Source: Vibrio kanaloae
GTDB lineage: Bacteria > Pseudomonadota > Gammaproteobacteria > Enterobacterales > Vibrionaceae
Direction of reading: 5' to 3'
DNA: 64,000 bases
Assembly: GCF_024347535.1 (NCBI RefSeq)
Contig: NZ_AP025497.1
Span: forward strand, 1,550,001-1,614,000
The translations under genes and the position numbers were made by a program. This document shows positions 46,174 through 53,250 of this stretch, in pieces. The notes beneath the pieces are model-generated. The model had not been told where the DNA came from and did no database searches. It saw nothing but the letters and a program-made list of their open reading frames with translations. How positions within the stretch are numbered: the first letter of the stretch is position 1; each line of letters begins with the position of its first letter.

Positions 46174-47757
46174 TTGATCTCCACAGCAAATATCACTCAA
46201 CAATTCGGTGCTAAGCCACTTTTCGAAAATATTTCAGTTAAGTTCGGCGAGGGTAACCGTTACGGTTTAATCGGCGCGAATGGCTGTGGTAAATCGACGT
46301 TCATGAAGATCCTATCTGGTGAACTTGAGCCAAGTGCTGGTAACGTAAGCTACGATCCAAATGAGCGTGTTGCTAAGCTAAACCAAGACCAGTTTGCTTA
46401 CGAAGAATTCACGGTAATCGATACGGTTATCATGGGTCACAAAGAGCTTTGGGCTATCAAACAAGAACGTGACCGTATCTACTCGCTTCCAGAAATGAGC
46501 GAAGAAGACGGCATGAAAGTGGCTGACCTTGAAGTTCAGTTCGCTGAAATGGACGGTTACATGGCAGAAGCGAAAGCGGGTGAGCTTCTTCTTGCAGTAG
46601 GTATTGAAGAATCAATGCACTTCGGCCTGATGAGCGAAGTAGCACCGGGTTGGAAACTTCGTGTTCTATTGTCTCAAGTACTGTTTGCAGACCCGCATAT
46701 CATGCTTCTTGACGAACCAACGAACAACCTGGACATGGACACCATCAAGTGGTTGGAAGATACGCTAAACCAACGTAACTGCACAATGATCATCATTTCG
46801 CACGACCGTCACTTCCTAAACTCTGTTTGTACACACATGGCTGATCTTGATTACGGTGAGCTTCGTCTTTACCCTGGTAACTACGATGAGTACATGACAG
46901 CAGCAACACAAGCTCGTGAGCGTCTACTTTCTGATAATGCGAAGAAGAAAGCGCAAATTGCTGAACTTCAAACGTTCGTTTCTCGTTTCTCAGCTAACGC
47001 ATCTAAAGCGAAACAAGCGACATCTCGTGCTAAACAGATCGACAAAATTCAACTAGACGAAGTTAAAGCGTCTAGCCGTCAAAACCCGTTCATCCGTTTC
47101 GAACAGTCTAAAGAGCTATTCCGTAACGCACTTGTGGTTGAAAATCTATCTCAAGGTTTTGAAGAAGACCTTTACAGCAAGTTCGATGCGATTTTCGAAG
47201 TAGGCGAGCGTGTTGCTATTATTGGTGAGAACGGTGTGGGCAAAACAACGTTACTCAACACACTAGCAGGTGCTTTGGAACCTCGCACTGGTGAATACAA
47301 GTGGTCTGAAAACTCAAACATTGGTTACTATGCTCAAGATCATGCACATGACTTTGAGACAGACATGAACCTGTTTGATTGGATGAGTCAATGGCGCCAA
47401 GAAGGTGAAGACGAGCAAGTTGTTCGTGGCTTCCTAGGTCGTATGCTGTTTGGTCAAGATGATATCAAGAAGTCTGTAAAGGTTATCTCTGGTGGTGAGC
47501 AAGGTCGTATGCTTCTTGGCAAGATCATGATGCACAAGCCAAATATCCTACTTATGGATGAACCAACGAACCACATGGATATGGAATCTATCGAAGCGCT
47601 TAACTTGGCTCTTGAGAACTACAAAGGCACACTGTTCTTCGTATCTCACGACCGTGTATTCGTAGACTCGCTAGCAACTCGTATCCTTGAGATCAAAGAC
47701 GGCAAGATCAACGACTTCCGCGGTACTTACGCTGAGTTCTTGAAAGCACGCGGCTAA
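46174..47757 (+). CDS. ybiT: YbiT-type ABC-F ATPase
   Basis: A 527-residue ABC-F protein, cytoplasmic, with two ATPase domains and no membrane part; the family acts on stalled ribosomes. Domain 1 has GANGCGKST and [10 protein letters not shown] with the unusual signature [12 protein letters not shown] that is typical of YbiT. The linker (about 240-310) is Lys/Ala-rich. Domain 2 has [18 protein letters not shown] and [11 protein letters not shown]. The start is TTG at 46174, after AAAGG at 46161-46165. The nearby ATG at 46169 is out of frame and closes after two codons. Codon bias suggests high expression. Confidence 0.93.
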   Translation: MISTANITQQFGAKPLFENISVKFGEGNRYGLIGANGCGKSTFMKILSGELEPSAGNVSYDPNERVAKLNQDQFAYEEFTVIDTVIMGHKELWAIKQERDRIYSLPEMSEEDGMKVADLEVQFAEMDGYMAEAKAGELLLAVGIEESMHFGLMSEVAPGWKLRVLLSQVLFADPHIMLLDEPTNNLDMDTIKWLEDTLNQRNCTMIIISHDRHFLNSVCTHMADLDYGELRLYPGNYDEYMTAATQARERLLSDNAKKKAQIAELQTFVSRFSANASKAKQATSRAKQIDKIQLDEVKASSRQNPFIRFEQSKELFRNALVVENLSQGFEEDLYSKFDAIFEVGERVAIIGENGVGKTTLLNTLAGALEPRTGEYKWSENSNIGYYAQDHAHDFETDMNLFDWMSQWRQEGEDEQVVRGFLGRMLFGQDDIKKSVKVISGGEQGRMLLGKIMMHKPNILLMDEPTNHMDMESIEALNLALENYKGTLFFVSHDRVFVDSLATRILEIKDGKINDFRGTYAEFLKARG

Positions 47758-47774
47758 GCATTAAGCAGGCCTTA

Positions 47775-47799
47775 GTTTCCAACTCAAGAGGTTGGAAAC
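47775..47799 (+). terminator. Hairpin 1 after ybiT
   Basis: GTTTCCAAC/GTTGGAAAC, perfect 9-bp stem with a 7-nt loop, followed by a short T run. Confidence 0.6.
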
Positions 47800-47816
47800 T
47801 TTAAGCTTTAACTAAG

Positions 47817-47852
47817 AAAACGCCGTCATACTGAAAAGCTGACGGCGTTTTT
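47817..47852. terminator. Terminator between ybiT and fdhD
   Basis: AAAACGCCGTCA/TGACGGCGTTTTT, 12-bp stem, T- and A-tracts on both sides, between convergent genes. Confidence 0.9.
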
Positions 47853-47931
47853 GTATTTATCTCTTGTGAGCCACTAACTCTTCACATCAGAATTTTACAT
47901 TAAAAACAATTAGCGAATCACCAAGTCGAAC

Positions 47932-48783
47932 TCACGCTTTTTGTCCGGCTGCTGATTGTTCACCTTTCACATCAAAGTCGATCTTGTCTGCACCCGTGAA
48001 CACTTGGAAGCGTAAACCTTTAGCGCGAGCAATGGTTGTGATGCCGAACTTCTGAGCCAGGTCTAAGCCCATTTGCGTTACGCCAGAACGTGATAGCAGA
48101 ACAGGGATACCCATCTGAGCAACCTTAATCACCATCTCAGATGTTAAACGACCTGTGGTATAGAAGATCTTGTCTTCACCTGACTCTTTGTTAAGCCACA
48201 TCTCACCAGCTAATGTATCAACGGCATTGTGTCGGCCAACATCTTCCACAAACGACAACACTTGGTCGTCTTTACACACTGCACAACCATGTACTGCGCC
48301 AGCCTTCTTGTAGGTGTCGTTGTAATGAGTCAACGCTTCAAGCGCTGTGTAGATTTCAGATTGCTTAATCTTGGTTTGAGGCACTTGGTAATTTTCCAAC
48401 TGCTTCATTACGTTACCAAACATGGTGCCCTGACCGCAGCCAGAGGTTACTGTCTTCTTCTTAAGCGCTTGCTCAAGTTGGCTCGTGTCTTCTTTGGTGA
48501 TAACCGCTGCAGAGCTGGTTTCCCAATCGATGATAATTGATTCAACCGCTTCAGGATCGGAAAGGAAGCTTTGGTTCTTCAAATAACCTAACACTAACGC
48601 TTCAGGGCGTGAGCCGAGTGTCATCAGCGTGACTATCTCTTTCCAGTTCAACATGACCGTGAGAGGGCGCTCGCAAGCGATTTGTTTGGTTAACTTTTCG
48701 CCATATTCATCAAACACTTCAACTTCGATTGTCTGAAGTGGGTTTTCACTGGTTTTTATTATGTTTGGTTTTACCACAGTCAT
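47932..48783 (-). CDS. fdhD: FdhD: formate dehydrogenase accessory sulfurtransferase
   Basis: A 283-residue FdhD protein, which passes sulfur from IscS to the Mo/W cofactor of FdhA. The conserved REDVGRHNAVDK-type core is present (EDVGRHNAVD), as are YTTGRLTSEM and SRSGVTQMGLDLA. The usual catalytic loop CGxCG is reduced to one Cys (C116 in TSGCGQG). A new C-x-x-C (C167-A-V-C170) replaces the Ala-rich HAAALF segment. It diverges from the DUF3305 gene. This may be a subfamily specific to this FDH type. Confidence 0.9.
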   Translation of the reverse strand: MTVVKPNIIKTSENPLQTIEVEVFDEYGEKLTKQIACERPLTVMLNWKEIVTLMTLGSRPEALVLGYLKNQSFLSDPEAVESIIIDWETSSAAVITKEDTSQLEQALKKKTVTSGCGQGTMFGNVMKQLENYQVPQTKIKQSEIYTALEALTHYNDTYKKAGAVHGCAVCKDDQVLSFVEDVGRHNAVDTLAGEMWLNKESGEDKIFYTTGRLTSEMVIKVAQMGIPVLLSRSGVTQMGLDLAQKFGITTIARAKGLRFQVFTGADKIDFDVKGEQSAAGQKA

Positions 48784-49084
48784 GTCCTACTTAATGAGAC
48801 AGCGATGTTATGAGATAAGAAGTCAACAAGAGCCATCCTATGACTCTATAGAATACATTTGTTCGCTGTAATTTGTTCAGTTTTAGTTTTACTTTAACTC
48901 AAGCATTTAGCAATTCTCATTCCAAAATAACGGGGATTCCAAAAAACATGAAGCATTTGATGAAAATAGCGCAAAATAAGAGAGTTCGTCGGGGGAGCTG
49001 TCTGAACTTACGAGTATCGGCTAACGTTATAGGGTTAACTGACTAGTGAAAGGCATTATGTAGGATAGTCAAAGTTATCGTGTA
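48784..49084. other. Upstream region of fdhD and the DUF3305 gene
   Basis: About 300 bp without a gene, upstream of the -24/-12 promoter. No clear copy of the GACAAAATGTC element was found here; the nearest one lies downstream of the promoter (49128-49140). Confidence 0.4.
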
Positions 49085-49101
49085 TTGGCGTGTTTATTGC
49101 T
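49085..49101 (+). promoter_or_regulatory. Sigma-54 promoter of the DUF3305-DUF3306 unit
   Basis: TTGGCGTGTTTATTGCT with GG-N10-GC spacing, about 79 bp before the ATG at 49180. Confidence 0.78.
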
Positions 49102-49127
49102 ATGTAGGGGGTATATGATTGCGCTCA

Positions 49128-49140
49128 GTACAAAATGTCC
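49128..49140. promoter_or_regulatory. GACAAAATGTC-like element in the DUF3305 leader
   Basis: GTACAAAATGTCC, one mismatch from the fdh/tup core. It lies downstream of the predicted transcription start, unlike the other copies. Confidence 0.5.
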
Positions 49141-49179
49141 TAAGTGTATTCAGACCAAAGAAAATCAATTGGGTGAAGT

Positions 49180-49644
49180 ATGTCTGAGATAAAAGAATTC
49201 AAAGAACAATATGAAAAAACAGAAGCAGCTTGGCCAATCGGTGTCCAAAGAATAGAGAAAGAGATCAAAACAGGTATCTGGGTCACGACTCAATGGGAAT
49301 TAACTGGGTTTGAACTGTCGCCAGAAGACGATGCCCAAGACGTGTGTTTACTCCAATTACATAAAGACGAGCGTACAGACTATCGTTTCAACCTAAGCTC
49401 TCAGCAACCTAAGCTTTTCTTAGTAATGGATAATGTTGATTCTGGTGTTAAGCCCGTAATTCAGTTACTTACAGCATCACAAACCGTAGCAGGGCAGTAC
49501 ATGGACGGAGACAACCAAGTGCTGTCTTACGACATGCCTCTGCCCGTACAAGCTTGGATGGAAGCATTCATCGGTCGTCATGGCGAGTTATTAGAAGCAA
49601 GGCGCAAGAAACGTAAAGGGGTGGGTAGATCAAATGGCAACTAA
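49180..49644 (+). CDS. DUF3305 protein of the formate dehydrogenase cluster
   Basis: A 154-residue cytoplasmic protein of the DUF3305 family, which I know from formate dehydrogenase loci of vibrios, Shewanella and relatives. It has no signal or membrane segment; the C-terminus is basic (ARRKKRKGVG). The role is unknown, probably FDH maturation or assembly. It overlaps the DUF3306 gene by 11 bp. Confidence 0.82.
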   Translation: MSEIKEFKEQYEKTEAAWPIGVQRIEKEIKTGIWVTTQWELTGFELSPEDDAQDVCLLQLHKDERTDYRFNLSSQQPKLFLVMDNVDSGVKPVIQLLTASQTVAGQYMDGDNQVLSYDMPLPVQAWMEAFIGRHGELLEARRKKRKGVGRSNGN

Positions 49645-50254
49645 TTTCTTTAGCCGTTGGTCTCAACGAAAACTTGATGAATCCACTGACGAGCCTTTTG
49701 AAGCAGAACAAACACTGGAAGAAATAGAACTTACCTCCTCCGATTCTGTATCTTCTGAGATTCTATCTACTGATCTTTCACCTGCTGCTGCCGCAGAAGC
49801 ACCTCAGCCTTTAGAAAGTGATGCTTTAGAAAGTGATGCTTTAGAAAGTGATGCTTTAGAAAGCGATGAAGAAGCTCATGCTGTCGACTCCCAAGATACG
49901 GCATCAGAATCGACTGAAGATTTGCCTGTTGCTCAATTATTGGTGTCAGAAGCCTCAGAAAGCGTAAAAAAAACCGCATTACGTAAATTATTCCTCTCAG
50001 AGGAGTTTAACGTGCGTGATGGCTTGGACGATTACGACGACGATTACAGCAATTTGAAGACTCTCTCTGAAGGTGTTGCAGAAACGCTTCGCGATTGGGT
50101 AAAAGACAAGACAGAAGAAGACACAGTAAACGAATCAGATCAAGTCGCTGATAATGAAGAAGAAATTTTGATTTATGAGGTTGATGACTCTATTAACGAA
50201 GCCGAAGTGACCGAATCAGAACTCAGTGAAAGTGACGAAATTGCGGGGGAATAA
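49634..50254 (+). CDS. DUF3306 protein of the formate dehydrogenase cluster
   Basis: A 206-residue very acidic protein of the DUF3306 family. The conserved part is at the N-terminus (NFFSRWSQRKLDE) and at about 115-155 (LRKLFLSEEFNVRDGLDDYDDDY). The rest is low-complexity Glu/Ser/Asp, including four LESDA-type repeats (about residues 59-78) encoded by a 15-bp tandem repeat. It is probably a disordered assembly factor for FDH. Confidence 0.82.
   Translation: MATNFFSRWSQRKLDESTDEPFEAEQTLEEIELTSSDSVSSEILSTDLSPAAAAEAPQPLESDALESDALESDALESDEEAHAVDSQDTASESTEDLPVAQLLVSEASESVKKTALRKLFLSEEFNVRDGLDDYDDDYSNLKTLSEGVAETLRDWVKDKTEEDTVNESDQVADNEEEILIYEVDDSINEAEVTESELSESDEIAGE
49809..49868 (+). repeat. 15-bp tandem repeat, four copies, in-frame
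   Basis: Four copies of CTTTAGAAAGTGATG, the last with one substitution. It encodes LESDA units, so copy number can change without a frameshift. Confidence 0.9.
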
Positions 50255-50324
50255 AAAGAACTGTATAAAAACACAGTAACCAGCAATAATGATACAGTGA
50301 CTAACGAAGATACTTAAAAGAGGT

Positions 50325-50339
50325 GAGACAAAATATACC
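50325..50339. promoter_or_regulatory. Putative activator site 1 at fdh
   Basis: GAGACAAAATATACC, a degenerate copy of the GACAAAATGTC element, about 145 bp upstream of the -24 element. Confidence 0.5.
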
Positions 50340-50351
50340 ACACAAAGAATA

Positions 50352-50365
50352 GGTACATTTTGACT
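50352..50365. promoter_or_regulatory. Putative activator site 2 at fdh
   Basis: GGTACATTTTGACT, reverse orientation (AGTCAAAATGTACC), about 115 bp upstream of the -24 element. Confidence 0.55.
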
Positions 50366-50377
50366 AAACACTCAATG

Positions 50378-50413
50378 AGCCGCTTGCGACAAAATGTCCC
50401 AAGCGGCTTTTTT
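50378..50413 (+). terminator. Terminator after DUF3306, with activator site in its loop
   Basis: AGCCGCTTG/CAAGCGGCT, 9-bp stem followed by TTTTTT. The 13-nt loop is CGACAAAATGTCC, which is the fdh/tup palindrome. Confidence 0.88.
50386..50400. promoter_or_regulatory. Putative activator site 3 at fdh
   Basis: GCGACAAAATGTCCC, with the same 11-bp core as 36909-36919 at tupA. It lies about 80 bp upstream of the -24 element and inside the terminator loop. Confidence 0.7.
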
Positions 50414-50469
50414 ATTATCTAAAGATACTCAGAATCACACTAATTCATTGAAAATAATGAATTATTAAT

Positions 50470-50486
50470 TTGGCATGGCACTTGCT
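50470..50486 (+). promoter_or_regulatory. Sigma-54 promoter of the main fdh operon
   Basis: TTGGCATGGCACTTGCT, GG-N10-GC, -12 box TTGCT. About 168 bp before the first ATG at 50654. Confidence 0.87.
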
Positions 50487-50653
50487 AAATATCGTTCATT
50501 ATCGACTTTTTTGTAGATAGCTTGAGTAAGGTTGAATGGATAATGAATAGCTAACGAAACAATTAGCTGTTAACTGATTACTCAGCAAGTTCTCTAACGC
50601 TAACTACAATGAAGGTTGAACAGATTATCCATGTCCAAAGATGGAACTGAGCA

Positions 50654-52315
50654 ATGCTTAAACAATTATTAGAACAAGCAACTTCAAATAACGCTAAAGC
50701 AAGACTGTATGCATTTGAAAATACAGTCGAATTAACAAACCTAATTCCACCGACAGTCAGTTATGAGAGCGGGGGAAATACACTCATTATTGGTCCAACT
50801 GCGATCATCGAAAGTGCGGCTGCGCAATTACCTCAGCTAACTAGCCTAACTTTATTGTCGACAGATGGTGAAAAGGGCACAAACCCAGAATTGTACTTCG
50901 CGAATTCGGTTCAAGTATCCGGTTTCCTTGGCACGTTTGAAGTTGTGATCGAAAGTAAAGGCACATCAAGCAACCTAGCGAAAGTCGCGATTAATCACGA
51001 TTGTTTCGATGTTGTTCTAGACCTATGTCTGAATAGCTGCATGACAGAAGAAGTGCCTGTACCGGGTTATTACCCAGTAGGCCGTGGCTATCCAAAACTG
51101 GCTGAAGCACTGGAAGAGATTCCAACGCTAATGGGCACATTTGATAAGCCTAAGTTCTTCCGTTTAGACACAGACCTATGTGCGCACAGTTCACGTGGCG
51201 TTAAAGGCTGTGAGCGTTGTGTTGACGCTTGTCCTGCTGGTGCACTATCAAGTGAAGGCTCGGATAAGACGGGTCACAAGATCGAGATTAACCCTTATCT
51301 ATGTCAAGGCGTCGGAACTTGTGCAACAAGCTGTCCTACAGAAGCGATTACCTATGCGCTTCCAAATCCTGACGACACTCAAAAATTCATTGAACGTACG
51401 CTAGCGAACTATGAGCAAGCGGGCGGTCTGGATCCAATCGTACTCATCTGTAGCTCTCGTCATGAGACTTACAATGTGATGGCTCTAAAAGCACTGCCAG
51501 ATAACGTGATTCCAATCGTTGTTGAAGAACTGCCTTCTATTGGTATCGATACTTGGTTTGCAGCGCTAGTGAATGGCGCAACTCAAGTTCTGTTTGCTGC
51601 TTCTCGTTTTATGCCAGAAACGATCATTCGTGTTCTGAATAACGAAGTAGGGATCGCTCAAGAGTTACTGGACCAAATCGGTGTTCCAAAAGAAACCATC
51701 GATATTCTGTATTTAGAGTCTCTACGTGAAGGTCCTCCAACTCTGTGTGTTGATTCATTCGATCTTGCACTTGGCGATCTTCAAGGCAATAAACGTCAAC
51801 GCCTCTTCACAGCACTTGATGCTATGTCTTCATCTCGCATTCCTGTTGAGAACATTGTTGAGCTTCCATCAAATGCGCCATATGGCACAGTTTCGTGTGA
51901 AAGCAAAGATTGTACGTTATGTATGAGTTGTGTGGCTGTGTGTCCGACACGTGCGCTTCATACCGACGGTACATCTCCATCGCTTAAGTTTGTAGAACAA
52001 GACTGTATTCAATGTGGTTTGTGTGAAAAAGCGTGTCCTGAAAATGTTCTGACTCTAACGCCTCGCATGAACTGGGTGAAAGAAGAACGTCAGAAGGCCG
52101 TTGTGATTCATGAAGAGAAAGCCGCGGAATGTTTACGTTGTCATAAGCCATTCGCACCACAGTCCATGATTGACATGTTACAGAATAAGTTACGCGGTCA
52201 CTCTCATTTTTCAGATGAAACTGCGATTAATCGTATTGCGATGTGTGAAGACTGTCGTGTAGTGGACATGTTCGACTCAATGGCTCAAGACCCATTGAAA
52301 CAACTTAAATACTAG
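50654..52315 (+). CDS. Multi-cluster 4Fe-4S ferredoxin protein of the fdh operon
   Basis: A 553-residue iron-sulfur protein. Residues 1-170 have no cluster motif. Two ferredoxin motifs follow (CERCVDACP, then CATSCPTEA), then a domain of about 160 residues. A second pair (CTLCMSCVAVCP, CIQCGLCEKACP) and two C-x-x-C pairs near the end (CLRCHKPF, CEDC) complete it. This gives room for about four 4Fe-4S clusters. It has no TAT or Sec signal, so it is cytoplasmic. It is the usual first gene of this operon type in Vibrio and Shewanella and probably helps FDH maturation or links to another electron carrier. Confidence 0.85.
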   Translation: MLKQLLEQATSNNAKARLYAFENTVELTNLIPPTVSYESGGNTLIIGPTAIIESAAAQLPQLTSLTLLSTDGEKGTNPELYFANSVQVSGFLGTFEVVIESKGTSSNLAKVAINHDCFDVVLDLCLNSCMTEEVPVPGYYPVGRGYPKLAEALEEIPTLMGTFDKPKFFRLDTDLCAHSSRGVKGCERCVDACPAGALSSEGSDKTGHKIEINPYLCQGVGTCATSCPTEAITYALPNPDDTQKFIERTLANYEQAGGLDPIVLICSSRHETYNVMALKALPDNVIPIVVEELPSIGIDTWFAALVNGATQVLFAASRFMPETIIRVLNNEVGIAQELLDQIGVPKETIDILYLESLREGPPTLCVDSFDLALGDLQGNKRQRLFTALDAMSSSRIPVENIVELPSNAPYGTVSCESKDCTLCMSCVAVCPTRALHTDGTSPSLKFVEQDCIQCGLCEKACPENVLTLTPRMNWVKEERQKAVVIHEEKAAECLRCHKPFAPQSMIDMLQNKLRGHSHFSDETAINRIAMCEDCRVVDMFDSMAQDPLKQLKY

Positions 52316-52324
52316 GAGTTGGCT

Positions 52325-52963
52325 TTGGATACTCATTTAGAACAAGCACAGGAACAGACACTAAGAGTTGAAATCTATTTGGTTCTTTCTGCATTGTTTC
52401 GTAGCGCACCTTCTGAAGAGGTGATTGATTTTCTAAAGACGCTAGACATTGAAGCGTCTGAAAGCGCGATGCAAAAGGCTTGGATTGCTATTAAACAAGC
52501 AGCAACTGAATCAAATCAAGAAGCATTAAAAGACGAATATCAAGACTTGTTCATAGGCATTGGCCGCGGAGAGATTGTTCCATTCGGTTCTTGGCACAGA
52601 ACAGGATCGATGATGGAAAAACCATTAGCTGAGATCCGTCACGATCTTGAATTGCTTGGCATTGAGCGTGATGAGCAGGTTAAAGAGCCTGAAGATCATA
52701 TCGCGGCTCTTTGTGAAGTAATGGCGATGCTAACCGATGAAGAAGACGCGCTACAACAAGCCGTTTTCAATAAACATATCGGTCCTTGGTTTAACTCTTT
52801 TACACGTCAGCTTGAAGCAGCAGAGAGTGCCAACTTCTACAAATCTGCAGCTCAGTTATGTGAAGCATTCTTAACGTTGGAGCAGGTTCGTTTCAGCGTG
52901 AATACAAAAAGCAGTAAACACAAATTAAAGATTGATGTGAAAAACGTCACTGATTACGAGTAA
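52325..52963 (+). CDS. TorD/DmsD-family chaperone for FdhA
   Basis: A 212-residue all-helical redox-enzyme maturation protein of the TorD family. It contains the family element EYQDLFIGIGRGEIVPFGSW followed by PEDHIAALCEVM. It would bind the TAT leader of FdhA and hold it until the cofactor is in place. The start is TTG at 52325, 7 bp after AGGAG; a TTG at 52319 is too close to that site. It lies 9 bp after the ferredoxin gene. Confidence 0.88.
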   Translation: MDTHLEQAQEQTLRVEIYLVLSALFRSAPSEEVIDFLKTLDIEASESAMQKAWIAIKQAATESNQEALKDEYQDLFIGIGRGEIVPFGSWHRTGSMMEKPLAEIRHDLELLGIERDEQVKEPEDHIAALCEVMAMLTDEEDALQQAVFNKHIGPWFNSFTRQLEAAESANFYKSAAQLCEAFLTLEQVRFSVNTKSSKHKLKIDVKNVTDYE

Positions 52964-53036
52964 TCGAGCAGTACGCGATTATATCGATAGAGGGGCATGA
53001 AGCCTCCAAAAAGATCTACCGCAAGGTAAGGAAGCA

Positions 53037-53240
53037 ATGATGAAAGATAATAAAGAAATAGATACAAGCCGTAGAGACTTACTCAAAGGTTTAACGACTG
53101 CAGCCGTTGCTGGTGCCGTTGTCGCTGGTACAACCAAAGTGGCAACCGCTTCAGAAACGGTTGAAATGCCCAAAGAAGACGTGAAGAAGACGGGCTATCG
53201 TGAAACGCAACATATTCGCGATTACTACGACACACTTTAG
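53037..53240 (+). CDS. FdhX-like formate dehydrogenase-region TAT peptide
   Basis: A 67-residue protein with a TAT signal (SRRDLLKGL, residues 11-19, then an Ala-rich stretch) and only about 25 residues of mature polar sequence. Such small TAT-targeted proteins recur in FDH operons (TIGR02811 type). It ends 10 bp before fdhA. It may be a small subunit or an export helper. Confidence 0.85.
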   Translation: MMKDNKEIDTSRRDLLKGLTTAAVAGAVVAGTTKVATASETVEMPKEDVKKTGYRETQHIRDYYDTL

Positions 53241-53250
53241 GAGATAACGG

